Positions 32,946 through 41,959 of a stretch of DNA of 64,000 nucleotides are shown piece after piece. The stretch is taken from NCBI RefSeq assembly GCF_900010725.2, contig NZ_LR734844.1, positions 62,001 through 126,000 of the forward strand. Direction: 5' to 3'. This DNA comes from Planktothrix serta PCC 8927 (GTDB taxonomy: Bacteria; Cyanobacteriota; Cyanobacteriia; Cyanobacteriales; Microcoleaceae). The notes beneath the pieces are model-generated. The model was not told where the DNA came from. It worked only from the letters and a program-made list of their open reading frames with translations, and ran no database searches. Numbering within the stretch: position 1 is the first letter of the stretch; each line of letters begins with the position of its first letter. The position numbers were made by a program, and so were the translations under genes.

Positions 32946-34685
32946 ATGAGGCAATATTTTCCAATTTTAAACTGGGGATTCAATTACAAACGAGAAGATT
33001 TAGCTGGAGATTTAACCGCCGGAATTATTGTCGCTAGTTTGTTAATTCCCCAAGGAATGGCCTATGCAATGCTGGCAGGTTTACCCCCTGAAGTGGGACT
33101 CTATGCCAGTATTTTTCCTCAGATTGTTTATGCCTGTTTAGGAACCGCTTCCATGCTGTCTGTAGCTCCGGTAGCGGTCGATTCTTTGATGGTGGCAACG
33201 GCTGTTAGTGCGATGGCTTCAGAAAACACACCGGAATATTGGGGATATGCGTTAACCTTAGCCTTAATGGTAGGAATTATTGAACTGTTGATCGGGATTT
33301 TCCGGTTAGGATTTGTAGCAAATTTCCTCAGTCAAGCGGTGATTTCTGGGTTTATTAGTGCGGCGGCGATTCTGATTGGATTTAGCCAAGTTAAGCATCT
33401 TTTAGGAATTAAAATTCCTCAAACCGAATCTTTTGTAAGTACCGTTATCGCTATTTTTAAAGAAAGTCCTCATCTCAACGGGATAACCTTGGCATTAGGA
33501 ATTATCAGTTTAGGAATATTATTATATTTTAATCTGGGTTTAGGAGAATATCTCCAATCTAAAAAGATTCAGGAATCTTTGATTATTACCCTTACCAAAA
33601 GTGGGCCATTAATATTGGTAATTGGTAGTTCCCTAGTCGTGGGATTATTTCATTTAGATCAATTATTTGGGGTGAAAGTGGTCGGAGACATCCCGAAAGG
33701 ATTTCCCCCTTTTACCCTACCTAATTTTGATTTAAACAGTATTCAATTATTAGGAACTTCTGCCTTAGCCATTAGTTTAGTCGGCTTCATGGAAGCCTTT
33801 TCTGTGGGTCAATTTTTAGCGAGTAAAAAACGAAAAAAAGTTGAAGCTAATCAAGAATTAATTGCCCTGGGAGCCTCGAATATAACCGCCGCATTCACCG
33901 GAGGCTATCCCATAACTGGGGGATTAAGTCGTTCTGTTGTTAACTTTTCAGCAGGTGCAAACACAGGATTAGCATCAGTAATTACAGCGTTATTTCTGAT
34001 GTTAACAGTTGTGCTTTTCACTCCGTTATTCTATTATTTACCTCAAACCAGTTTAGCCGCGATTATTTTAGTAGCCGTTGGCAATCTCCTCGACTTTTCC
34101 ACCCTAAAACGGTTATGGCAATATAATAAGCTGGATGCAATTACTTGGTGCGGTACGTTTGTTGCTGTTCTGTTCAGCAGTGCACAACAAGGAATTATTA
34201 TTGGGGTGTTGATTTCTCTGCTATTACATTTAGCTCGTACCAGTAAACCCCATATTGCCATTGTGGGACGAGTGGGAAATACAGAACACTTCCGCAATAT
34301 TTTACGCTATCCGGTGACAACTTGCTCTCATATTGTGGCAGTGAGAGTCGATGAAAGCTTATACTTTGTCAATACCCGATATTTAGAAAACTGTTTATTA
34401 AAAGTAGTTACTAAACAGAAAGAAGTTGAACATTTATTATTAGTTTGTAGTGGAATTAACTTAATTGATGGTAGTGCTTTAGAAACGCTACAACGTCTAA
34501 TTGAGGATTTAAACGGCATGGGGATTGAATTTTATCTCTGTGAAGTCAAAGGCCCTGTTTTTGATCAATTAGAAAAAGTCGGGTTTGTGGATAAATTAGG
34601 ACGCGATCACATTTTCTTAAGTACAGACCAAGCCATGAAAGAATTATCTCAACGGGTTTCACTTAAACACTCCATGAACATTTGA
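32946..34685 (+). CDS. SulP family anion transporter with STAS domain
   Basis: 579 residues from the ATG at 32946 (GGGGA upstream; a GTG at 32928 overlaps the previous gene). About 12 membrane helices; the SulP signature region is present early (LLIPQGMAYAMLAGLPPEVG, LYASIFPQIVYACLGTAS). The C-terminal STAS domain starts near residue 460 (VDESLYFVNTRYLENCL, SGINLIDGSALETL). SulP proteins carry sulfate, bicarbonate or related anions. In this unit, exporting or importing sulfate/sulfite formed by persulfide oxidation is the simplest reading, but bicarbonate cannot be excluded. The last gene of the rightward unit. Confidence 0.88.
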   Translation: MRQYFPILNWGFNYKREDLAGDLTAGIIVASLLIPQGMAYAMLAGLPPEVGLYASIFPQIVYACLGTASMLSVAPVAVDSLMVATAVSAMASENTPEYWGYALTLALMVGIIELLIGIFRLGFVANFLSQAVISGFISAAAILIGFSQVKHLLGIKIPQTESFVSTVIAIFKESPHLNGITLALGIISLGILLYFNLGLGEYLQSKKIQESLIITLTKSGPLILVIGSSLVVGLFHLDQLFGVKVVGDIPKGFPPFTLPNFDLNSIQLLGTSALAISLVGFMEAFSVGQFLASKKRKKVEANQELIALGASNITAAFTGGYPITGGLSRSVVNFSAGANTGLASVITALFLMLTVVLFTPLFYYLPQTSLAAIILVAVGNLLDFSTLKRLWQYNKLDAITWCGTFVAVLFSSAQQGIIIGVLISLLLHLARTSKPHIAIVGRVGNTEHFRNILRYPVTTCSHIVAVRVDESLYFVNTRYLENCLLKVVTKQKEVEHLLLVCSGINLIDGSALETLQRLIEDLNGMGIEFYLCEVKGPVFDQLEKVGFVDKLGRDHIFLSTDQAMKELSQRVSLKHSMNI

Positions 34686-34919
34686 GGCTTCCAAGGTGAA
34701 GAAACTGCAAGGCGTTTGCGATCGCATTTTTCAACAATAACTGACGGATTCATCCACTCCTCAACCCCCAAAAAATTTCACAAATTGCTATTTTTTGTTT
34801 TTTATTCTATTTTTTAAAACCTCTAAAAACCCAGAAGTTACTATTTCTACTTCCGGTTCCCTGTTTTTTCCTGCCTAAAGATGAGATAATTTAATTATCC
34901 TATATTGCTCAGGATTCTG

Positions 34920-35393
34920 ATGAACGATTCTACCGTAAAATTGGCGACCCGTAATTTTTCAATTCTTGCTCCTGTACCAGAAATTCATTTGCTTTCGGCT
35001 CAAGATGTGTGTGAACAGGAAGGAAAAGTAGCGTTTGGTACTCAAGAATTTGAGATTTTTCGTAAACTTGACCAAGATCGCAATGATCGAGTTGTGAAGG
35101 TTTTTATTTATGCGTCACTGCAAGAAAATCGTTCCTTTATTCCTAAAGTAACATGGCAAGCATTATATATTGGTCATGTAGACTCGCGCCGAGGTCGCCA
35201 TCCTCAAGGTATGAAATATCGTCCAGCAACGGCTGCCAATGATGTCCTAGATTCGGCTATTTTTTGGGAAGTAACCGATCTCAAGCCCTTAGAAATTCCT
35301 CTAAATATTTCTAACTTTAAAGGATTCGGGAAAAAAGAACCCTTTCAATCCCGATTTATTCCTGAAAAGCCTTTAATGATTTACTATTTTTAA
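34920..35393 (+). CDS. Conserved cyanobacterial hypothetical protein
   Basis: 157 residues from the ATG at 34920 (an upstream in-frame start at 34905 is less likely). No membrane segment, signal peptide or motif I recognise. The middle carries a basic loop (HVDSRRGRHPQGMKYRP) and a KVTWQALYIGHV strand; the sequence looks like a small alpha/beta protein. Function unknown. It is separated from SulP by about 235 bases with no gene, and probably belongs to the housekeeping region beginning here. Confidence 0.65.
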   Translation: MNDSTVKLATRNFSILAPVPEIHLLSAQDVCEQEGKVAFGTQEFEIFRKLDQDRNDRVVKVFIYASLQENRSFIPKVTWQALYIGHVDSRRGRHPQGMKYRPATAANDVLDSAIFWEVTDLKPLEIPLNISNFKGFGKKEPFQSRFIPEKPLMIYYF

Positions 35394-35446
35394 GATATCA
35401 ATATTTCTAATTAGAACCTAGAAACGAGGTTAATATTGTGTATTTT

Positions 35447-35782
35447 CTATCCATCGGATGAGGGAGCGTTGAGTTTCATTAACCGTTGAATACTAACGTA
35501 TATTGCTAATATTATTAATCCCACCGAGAGAAAACTAAACAAAACCGTTCCCATGGTAAATACACCCACAACAAGGGTACGGACTGTTGTTGACATTTGG
35601 ATAACGGTAAAATTCTCCGATTGTATGGGTTTGTTGGCAAATTTTTCAGCCATGCTCTGGGTCATTTTATAAAAAATAAAGGCAATTCCCCCATACATTA
35701 ACCCATTGGTAATACAACGGAATAACTTAATGGAATCCGTTTGAGAGGAAGTTTGAGGCGTTTTAGGAGTCGGTTCAGTCAT
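35447..35782 (-). CDS. DUF3082 family membrane protein
   Basis: 111 residues. Cytoplasmic N-terminus rich in Thr/Pro/Ser, then two transmembrane helices (about 30-45, LMYGGIAFIFYKM; and 72-98, TMGTVLFSFLSVGLIILAI). Matches DUF3082, a cyanobacterial family frequently next to ispE, as here (three bases downstream of ispE). Function unknown; likely co-transcribed with ispE. Confidence 0.8.
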   Translation of the reverse strand: MTEPTPKTPQTSSQTDSIKLFRCITNGLMYGGIAFIFYKMTQSMAEKFANKPIQSENFTVIQMSTTVRTLVVGVFTMGTVLFSFLSVGLIILAIYVSIQRLMKLNAPSSDG

Positions 35783-35785
35783 AGT

Positions 35786-36733
35786 TTATGATTGTATTAA
35801 ACGAATACCAGTAGAGACAAATTTTGCTGTCCAAAACTCTAATTCCGGGCTTGCCATTTGGGTTTTTACAGCTTCTAAAACCCGTAAGGCTTCGGCTTCA
35901 GATGCGGTTAAGGCGAACACCGTTGGCCCCGAACCGGACATCATCGTTCCCAGAACATTTTGAGACTCAAAAGCCTCTCGCAGTTGTAAGACTTGGGGAT
36001 ATTCGGGTAAGGCTACTTTCTCCAAATCATTATGCAATAATTTACCAATTTCTGTACTATCTCGGTGCATAATCGCAGAAACCATCGGCCCAGAATGGAC
36101 TCGGTGTTGACGAGTTTGTAAATCTTTGGCTTCTGAAATGTAGGTATCGCTAAACTGTTGACGATAGCTTTTATAAGCCCAAATCGTCGAAATTCCCAAG
36201 TTCCGATATTTGGCTAAAACTACATACAAATGATCTAAATTTGTTAGGGGAGAAAGTTGTTCACCCCGTCCCGTTGCTAAGGCAGTTCCTCCTTGTAGAC
36301 AAAAGGGAACATCGGAACCAATTTGGGCAGCTAATTCTTCTAATTCACTTTGAGTTAAGCCTAATTGCCAGATTAAATCTAAACCGACTAAAACCGCCGC
36401 TGCATCCGTTGAACCTCCGGCTAACCCGGCGGCGATGGGAATATTTTTTTTGATATTAATTTCCACACCCCCAAATTGTGCCATAGCATCGGGGAATTGT
36501 TGGGCTAATAACGCGGCTGCGCGATAAGCTAAATTGGTTTGATCATTGGGAACTTCTGCATGAGCACACCGGACACTAATGGTATCAATTCCAATCGATT
36601 GAATCTCAATTTGATCGGCTAAACTAATACTTTGCAGTACCATCGCCAATTCGTGATATCCATCGGGGCGATCGCCTATAATTTCTAAGTAGAGGTTAAT
36701 TTTTGCCGGAGCAATTAAAGAATAGGAACGCAT
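35786..36733 (-). CDS. ispE: 4-diphosphocytidyl-2-C-methyl-D-erythritol kinase
   Basis: 315-residue GHMP kinase of the MEP isoprenoid pathway. It phosphorylates CDP-methylerythritol. Motifs: APAKINLYLEIIGDRPDGYH at the N-terminus, the ATP loop IPIAAGLAGGSTDAAA near residue 97, and the C-terminal MMSGSGPTVFAL. Length is normal. It supplies precursors for carotenoids such as those made by crtB/crtP here, although those genes are 20 kb away. Immediately followed by DUF3082 and preceded by rsmA on the same strand. Confidence 0.95.
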   Translation of the reverse strand: MRSYSLIAPAKINLYLEIIGDRPDGYHELAMVLQSISLADQIEIQSIGIDTISVRCAHAEVPNDQTNLAYRAAALLAQQFPDAMAQFGGVEINIKKNIPIAAGLAGGSTDAAAVLVGLDLIWQLGLTQSELEELAAQIGSDVPFCLQGGTALATGRGEQLSPLTNLDHLYVVLAKYRNLGISTIWAYKSYRQQFSDTYISEAKDLQTRQHRVHSGPMVSAIMHRDSTEIGKLLHNDLEKVALPEYPQVLQLREAFESQNVLGTMMSGSGPTVFALTASEAEALRVLEAVKTQMASPELEFWTAKFVSTGIRLIQS

Positions 36734-36788
36734 TTTTATTCAGAAGTCAGGAGACAAAAGACAGGAAACAAGAAATACACAGACTCTT

Positions 36789-37625
36789 TTAATCTGTGAC
36801 TAAATCCGTTGCTTCCAGAAGATTCGTTAAATTGACCCATTGTTCAACGCTGAGGTCTTCGGCGCGAACTTGGGGATTAATCTCTAATTGTTCCAGTAAT
36901 TGGGTTAATTGATCTCGACTAACCACACTTTGTAAGTTATTTCTTAACATTTTGCGTTTACTGGAGAATCCTAATTTGAGTAACGTTTCCAAATAGGGGG
37001 GGTTTGAGGCAGGATGGGCAATGGCACGGGGACGCAAACGAATCACCGCAGAATCGACTTTAGGCGGGGGATAAAAGGCTTTAGCTGCAACATCACAGAT
37101 ATAGTCGCAGTCGGCGAGATATTGGACGCGAACTGATAACGCCCCAAAGGTTTTAGACCCCGCATGGGCGGTGATGCGTTGGGCGACTTCTTTTTGGACT
37201 AACAGGACAATTAATTCAAAGGGGTTAGGGTTAGGTTCAGCAATAGTTCCTAATAATTGTTCAACAATCGGCCCAGTAATATTATAGGGAATATTGGCAA
37301 CGACTTTATTCGGATTTTGGAAATTGGGAAAATCCTCTAATTGACCGTCAATATCTAAGGTGAGAATATCGCCTTGTAATAATAGGAAATTATCCCGATC
37401 ACCAAATCTTTTAACCAGGTTTTTGCATAAATCCGTATCAATTTCAACCGCAACAACAGATTTAGCCACCGATAGCAATTGCGTGGTTAAAATTCCGGTT
37501 CCGGGGCCAATTTCTAACAAACAATCCGACGGAGTTAACAATGCAGATTTAACAATTTTACTTAAAGCTTTTTCGCTGCGTAACCAATGTTGGGCGAATT
37601 GTTTTCGAGGTTGGGGCGATCGCAT
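36789..37625 (-). CDS. rsmA: 16S rRNA (adenine1518/1519-N6)-dimethyltransferase
   Basis: 278 residues. RsmA/KsgA dimethylates two adjacent adenines in helix 45 of 16S rRNA during 30S maturation. N-terminal RKQFAQHWLRSEKAL, SAM loop LLEIGPGTGILT, acidic LLQGDILTLD, and the catalytic NIPYNITGPIVEQLL motif; a C-terminal helical domain with SSKRKMLRNNLQ. Complete and typical. It precedes ispE by 55 bases, a common arrangement. Confidence 0.95.
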   Translation of the reverse strand: MRSPQPRKQFAQHWLRSEKALSKIVKSALLTPSDCLLEIGPGTGILTTQLLSVAKSVVAVEIDTDLCKNLVKRFGDRDNFLLLQGDILTLDIDGQLEDFPNFQNPNKVVANIPYNITGPIVEQLLGTIAEPNPNPFELIVLLVQKEVAQRITAHAGSKTFGALSVRVQYLADCDYICDVAAKAFYPPPKVDSAVIRLRPRAIAHPASNPPYLETLLKLGFSSKRKMLRNNLQSVVSRDQLTQLLEQLEINPQVRAEDLSVEQWVNLTNLLEATDLVTD

Positions 37626-37632
37626 AGATGAA

Positions 37633-38016
37633 TTAAATAATGGGACTACCGTGATGATGAATTAAATACCATTGATTCGCCATCCGAGTATAAATATTCG
37701 TTGCCATTGAGGTTGCTTGTAAGCGACGGCGACCGACAATTTGCATGACATTTTCTATTAAAACAACATAAGCGATATCTCCATTAATTTCAGTTGATAT
37801 AATCTCGGTTTCAATTTCCAAATATTGAGTCGCTTTAAAAATTAGCTCCCAGGACGCTTGAATCGCCACCCATCCCTTAACAGCTTTCCGTCCAGGGTGA
37901 ATGCAAATAGAAGCGGTTCCCTTTGACCAAACTGCACTCATAGCCTCTATATCCTGTTTTTCAAAGGCTCGATAAAACGCTTTATTGATAGTTAATACGA
38001 TTTCTTCATCTGTCAT
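37633..38016 (-). CDS. NTF2-like (SnoaL/YybH) small protein
   Basis: 127 residues from the ATG at 38016. Cone-shaped NTF2-like fold: LTINKAFYRAFEKQDIEAMS, VWSKGTASICIHPG, VKGWVAIQASWELIF and IYTRMANQWYLIHHHGSP. Probably binds a small ligand or isomerises; substrate unknown. The longer frame upstream translates a GTTCCCT repeat and was rejected as the start. Eight bases ahead of rsmA, so possibly co-transcribed. Confidence 0.75.
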   Translation of the reverse strand: MTDEEIVLTINKAFYRAFEKQDIEAMSAVWSKGTASICIHPGRKAVKGWVAIQASWELIFKATQYLEIETEIISTEINGDIAYVVLIENVMQIVGRRRLQATSMATNIYTRMANQWYLIHHHGSPII

Positions 38017-38090
38017 ATAGCAGTCGCCAGACCTATTAGGACAAAGAGTGATGCTGAAAGCTAGACCGTACACCTGTCTTTTCCTCCGGT

Positions 38091-38119
38091 GTTCCCTGTT
38101 CCCTGTTCCCTGTTCCCTG
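38091..38119. repeat. GTTCCCT heptamer tandem repeat
   Basis: About four tandem GTTCCCT units. The same heptamers occur at 50964-51028 (as GGGAACA and GGCAATA) and at 51099-51130. A simple dispersed repeat. Confidence 0.8.
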
Positions 38120-38315
38120 CTATAACGCTGAGGTAGGGTCAAAAACACAGGAATAAGCGGATCTCTTCACAAATGGCCCGAATTATGTCAGGATCATTTC
38201 CAGCACCCGGTGTTGGTTAACGGTTAACAGTTGGCCATCAACAGTAAATCGTCAACCGCCAACCGTCAACACCAAAATGTGACAGACTCGCTCAACTTCT
38301 CACACAATATAGGCC

Positions 38316-39425
38316 GTGTCAAATCGAACTCAATTATTAGTTAGTCGTGTATTAATGGCCGTAATTGCCATGACCACACCACAAATTGCTCAAGCTACGG
38401 AAATTGTAGCTCAAGCCAACCCCCAAGCTAACAAACAGCTTAATGATTTGTTAGAACAGGGTCGAAAGTTGGTGGATGCTGGAGATCTGGAAAATGCGAT
38501 TAAAACCTATACCCAAGCGGTTTCTTTAGATCCGAGAAACGCTAAGATTTATTCTGGAATTGCCTATTTAGAAGCCTTACGCGGTAATTTCCAAGTTGCG
38601 GCTCAATATTATCAAAATGCCTTAATCCTTGACCCCAATAATGCTGATTTTCAGTATGGTTTAGGGTTTAGTTTAGCCAATTTACAACAGTATGATGGGG
38701 CTGCGGATGCCTATCGTCGGGCTACTATGCTCAAACGAGATAATATTCAAGCCCATCAAGGATTAGCAGCAACCCTATTCCGCAAAGGAGACTATGCCGG
38801 GGCAATTCGAGCTTATCAAACGATTCTCACCCTTGATCCGCGCAATTGGCAAGCTTATTCTTCTATGGGAATGGCATTTCTAAAGCAGGAAAATGTGATG
38901 AAAGCTTTAGAAGTGCTACAACAAGCAGCGATGATCGCTCCCAATGAGGCAAGTATTCAGATTAAATTAGGGGCGGCTTTAATGAAATATGGCGATCGCA
39001 ATGGGAGTATAACCGCCTTTGAACGTGCCGCCCAACTCGCACCCCGTGATGGAGATGTTCAATTCCAAATCGCTGAAATTTTTAAGGCGGAAGAGAACTT
39101 TGATGCTGCTAGTCAAGCCTATCAACGGGCTTTAGCTTTAAAACCAACTCTAATGGAGGCGAATGCAGCCCTAGGTGAACTGCAACTGACCCAAGAAGAT
39201 TATGTTGGGGCGATTATTAGTTATCGTCGGGTGATTGAAAATAACCCCGATAATGCCTCTGCCCATTTTAATATGGGACTGGCTCTTAAAGGGCGAGGAA
39301 ATCGGGAGCAACAAGCGATCGCTTCTTTCCAAAAAGCCTTAGAACTTTATCAGCAACAAGGCAATACTGAAGGCGTCAAGAAAACCCAAGCTGCTTTACA
39401 GCAATTGCAACCCAAGAAAAAGTAA
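38316..39425 (+). CDS. Exported tetratricopeptide-repeat protein
   Basis: 369 residues from a GTG start. Signal-like N-terminus (LVSRVLMAVIAMTTPQIAQA). About nine consecutive TPRs from residue 38 on (for example AIKTYTQAVSLDPRNAKIYS, AAQYYQNALILDPNNADFQY, AIRAYQTILTLDPRNWQAYS), ending with a Lys-rich tail. TPR superhelices scaffold protein complexes; the partner is not visible. Stands alone between the rsmA cluster and the toxin remnants. Location outside the cytoplasm is inferred from the signal peptide. Confidence 0.8.
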   Translation: MSNRTQLLVSRVLMAVIAMTTPQIAQATEIVAQANPQANKQLNDLLEQGRKLVDAGDLENAIKTYTQAVSLDPRNAKIYSGIAYLEALRGNFQVAAQYYQNALILDPNNADFQYGLGFSLANLQQYDGAADAYRRATMLKRDNIQAHQGLAATLFRKGDYAGAIRAYQTILTLDPRNWQAYSSMGMAFLKQENVMKALEVLQQAAMIAPNEASIQIKLGAALMKYGDRNGSITAFERAAQLAPRDGDVQFQIAEIFKAEENFDAASQAYQRALALKPTLMEANAALGELQLTQEDYVGAIISYRRVIENNPDNASAHFNMGLALKGRGNREQQAIASFQKALELYQQQGNTEGVKKTQAALQQLQPKKK

Positions 39426-39522
39426 ATTGATGGTATTGGCGATCGCATTTCCATTAAAAACCGAGTTTTTGAATCAAGCTGTTTTTAGGAGAGTGCGATC
39501 GCACAAGGTCATATCAAATTTT

Positions 39523-39876
39523 TCAACTAACTACTGATGTAATTGGGTTGTGATCTTGCTCCGCTACACTGGCGTGATCGCACTTCTGGAATTTTTCCCA
39601 CAAGTCAAACAGCCGATCCAGTGCATCTCTTTCATCTACAGAATGAAAGAGGATGAGATTTGCCCAGGATTGGGTAGTTTCTATTTTATATCTCTCTCTT
39701 AACCCTGATAAAAACTGTTCAAATTCTTGGTCTTTTTCCGATTTTGGTAATCCGAGTTGATTGCTGGCAAAATCGTAGCCGTAATAGAAGGATTGAAAAT
39801 CAAAGATTGAGTACCGACTTAAATAGAGTGTCGGTCTTTTTTTGATTTCGGGTAAAAGGTCAGAAAAACTAATCAT
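39523..39876 (-). CDS. Small protein, probable immunity partner of a papain-fold toxin
   Basis: 117 residues from the ATG at 39876 with AAGG four bases upstream. Begins MISFSDLLPEIKKRPTLYLS, then FDFQSFYYGYDFASNQLG and SWANLILFHSVDERDALDRL. This pattern is common among cyanobacterial small proteins placed just after polymorphic-toxin genes, so I take it as an immunity protein, though I cannot name the family. The preceding frame is in phase with a truncated toxin domain (39877-40029). No membrane segment. Confidence 0.6.
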   Translation of the reverse strand: MISFSDLLPEIKKRPTLYLSRYSIFDFQSFYYGYDFASNQLGLPKSEKDQEFEQFLSGLRERYKIETTQSWANLILFHSVDERDALDRLFDLWEKFQKCDHASVAEQDHNPITSVVS

Positions 39877-40029
39877 ACTACCTTTTTTTTTCTGTGATGT
39901 TATTACTAAATATGATTTAATTGCAGCCGCACATTGCAAGCAGGTTCCTATGTCGTATTGTTCGGCGATCGCTCTAATTTGTTCGATTTGACGAGCGGTA
40001 ATTTTTCCTCCTTCGTTACTATTTGCAAA
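39877..40029 (-). pseudogene. Remnant of a papain-fold toxin domain
   Basis: Minus-strand open stretch without a start, beginning after a TGA. It reads ITARQIEQIRAIAEQYDIGT followed by CLQCAAAIKSYLV. This resembles the N-terminal part of papain-fold toxin domains, where the Cys after the helix is catalytic. The His/Asp half is missing, and the frame runs directly into the immunity-like protein. Expected inactive. Confidence 0.5.
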
Positions 40030-40110
40030 TCATTGATAGCTGTTCTGCTTTTGACATGATATAATATTAGTCAGTCAATTTCGACCCCTTTAAAATAGGA
40101 GTATTCACCG

Positions 40111-40440
40111 ATGCAACTGGAAGACTATTTTGACTTTCAGCGACCCGATGATATTCGGGTCAAAGGGACGCGAATCGGCATTGAAACCATCCTCTATGAT
40201 TTTATTCATCGCGCTCGTACTCCCGAACAAATTGCTCAAACTTATCCATCTCTTAACTTGGAACAAGTTTATGCAACTATCCTTTATTATCTACACAATA
40301 AAGAGGCCGTTAGTAACTACATTGCTGATTGGTTGGAGTGGAGTCATCAGCAACTTAAAGCACAAGAACTTAACCCATCCCCTTCTGCTATTCGCTTGAG
40401 AAAACTAAGAGCCGAAAGAGATCTTGTTGAGAAAGCATAA
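40111..40440 (+). CDS. DUF433 antitoxin-like protein
   Basis: 109 residues. DUF433 core: DDIRVKGTRIGIETILYDFIHRARTPEQIAQTYPSLNLEQVYATILYY is the winged-helix region seen in VapB45-type antitoxins. A basic C-terminal helix follows. It overlaps the start of the next gene by one base (TAATG), as expected for a translationally coupled toxin-antitoxin pair. DNA binding at its own promoter is likely. A GGAG-like ribosome site precedes the start. Confidence 0.85.
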   Translation: MQLEDYFDFQRPDDIRVKGTRIGIETILYDFIHRARTPEQIAQTYPSLNLEQVYATILYYLHNKEAVSNYIADWLEWSHQQLKAQELNPSPSAIRLRKLRAERDLVEKA

Positions 40441-40820
40441 TGCCTTTAAAATATTTGCTGGATGAAAATGTAGATCTGAGCTACAAAGTGGGATTAAGTA
40501 AAATTGAGTCTGATTTAATCGTTTGGGCGGTGGGTGAACCCCACTGTCCCCCTAGAGGTACTTTAGATCCAGAAATTTTACTTTGGTGCGAGGAGTATAA
40601 TTTTATATTAGTGACGAATAACCGTAAATCTATGCCTGTCCACTTGATAGATCACATCAACGAAGGTCGTCATATACCAGGCATTTTTCTTCTCAATGTT
40701 AAGTTAACTATAGGCCAGAATGTTGATGAGTTGATTTTCTTAGCAGAGGTATCTTTTGAAGGTGAATATCAAGACCAAATTATTCATTTGCCCCATAGTT
40801 ATGTTTTAGGAGTGGAATAG
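40440..40820 (+). CDS. DUF5615 PIN-like toxin candidate
   Basis: 126 residues. PIN-like DUF5615 protein: LKYLLDENVDLSYK with the first acidic motif, LDPEILLWCEEYNFILVTNN (the second acidic segment) and the later IPGIFLLN. The family is the putative RNase partner of DUF433 proteins. Complete and intact, unlike the VapC remnant at 4971-5131. Toxicity not tested here. Confidence 0.8.
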   Translation: MPLKYLLDENVDLSYKVGLSKIESDLIVWAVGEPHCPPRGTLDPEILLWCEEYNFILVTNNRKSMPVHLIDHINEGRHIPGIFLLNVKLTIGQNVDELIFLAEVSFEGEYQDQIIHLPHSYVLGVE

Positions 40821-40846
40821 TAGATTTCCCTAAAACATAAGACTTG

Positions 40847-40995
40847 AGAAACCGGGTTTCTTCAAGATATCTGGTTTTCACCAACAATCTCTAAGCAGAA
40901 ACCCGGTTTCTGATCATTGAATCATTCAGATACCGGATTTTTGATCCCAGTATAAGAAATAAAATTAAAAGGGGAGGTTGAGAAACCCGGTTTCT
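40847..40995. repeat. AGAAACCGGGTTTCT palindromic repeats, three copies
   Basis: Copies at 40847-40861, 40897-40911 and 40981-40995, with a degenerate one near 40930. Each unit can fold as a hairpin. Two more copies are at 43890-43904 and 43943-43957. The remaining sequence up to 41207 holds a GTAGGGGC-type repeat half near 41110 and no gene. Confidence 0.85.
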
Positions 40996-41207
40996 TGATT
41001 GTTGCGAAACTTTTGGAACTGTTTCAGGTTTGCCTAGTCCTATTTTTTAGGGTACATTATAAAAATTGCCTAAACTTAGGATATAGATGGTTAATTGTTA
41101 CGGGTGGGGAAATCTTGCCCCTACAACTGTTGACTGTCTGTTCTCCACACCTTTCTTTTGCTCCTGTTCCCGACTATCTTTAAATATTTCTAAGTGAGGA
41201 GTTCAAT

Positions 41208-41825
41208 ATGACCGCCAGAGTCAGCACTCAATTTTTATCTCAATCTTTTATCGCTGCTGGTATTAGCCTAGCCACTTTATTCTTATTAGGACAACCCTTG
41301 AAGGCACAAACGCCTATTTCATCGGAAACAGTCAGTTCTGCGTCTTCTACGGTTGTTCCTATCCTTCCCACTCAAAACCTTAACCCGGTTGTTCCCCCCT
41401 TGGATGATCCTGGCTTGTTTTTGCCCTCCTTAGAACAACCAAGACGTCTAATTCTACGGTTAAATCAACGTCGGGTTTATCTGTATCAAGGAGAACAAGT
41501 CGTGGCCAGTTATCCCGTTGCGGTTGGTAAAGAAGGATGGGAAACCCCAACGGGGAGTTTTAAAATCATGCAAAAGATTGAAAATCCCGTTTGGCAAGAT
41601 CCCTGGACGGGAGAAGTCCGTTCTCCAGGGCCGAATAGTGCGTTAGGATTGCGTTGGATTGGCTTTTGGACAGATGGAAAAGATGTGATTGGGTTTCATG
41701 GCACCCCGACGATCAATTCTATTGGACAAGCTGCCTCTCATGGCTGTGTACGGATGCGGAATGAGGATGTTGTGGCTTTATTTGAACAGGTGGAAGTGGG
41801 AACTCCCGTTATTGTTGAACCTTAA
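41208..41825 (+). CDS. L,D-transpeptidase (YkuD domain)
   Basis: 205 residues. Signal peptide (about 1-34, hydrophobic SFIAAGISLATLFLLG then KAQ). YkuD domain from residue 85: LNQRRVYLYQGEQVVASYPV, VGKEGWETPTGSF, the catalytic HGTPTINSIG and SHGCVRMRNEDV with the nucleophilic Cys. Cross-links peptidoglycan stem peptides in the periplasm or anchors proteins to them. Complete. A GGAG ribosome site precedes the ATG. Confidence 0.92.
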   Translation: MTARVSTQFLSQSFIAAGISLATLFLLGQPLKAQTPISSETVSSASSTVVPILPTQNLNPVVPPLDDPGLFLPSLEQPRRLILRLNQRRVYLYQGEQVVASYPVAVGKEGWETPTGSFKIMQKIENPVWQDPWTGEVRSPGPNSALGLRWIGFWTDGKDVIGFHGTPTINSIGQAASHGCVRMRNEDVVALFEQVEVGTPVIVEP

Positions 41826-41959
41826 TCTACTTTAGGATGATCGAGATTTTCAGGAATCAAGGAGAGTCAAAACTCTTCTGATTCCTTTTTTTTGATTGTA
41901 TCTCCAGGGCCGATTAGCGTTATGATTTGGGAATCAATGCTCACTCAAGGGGAGGAATG

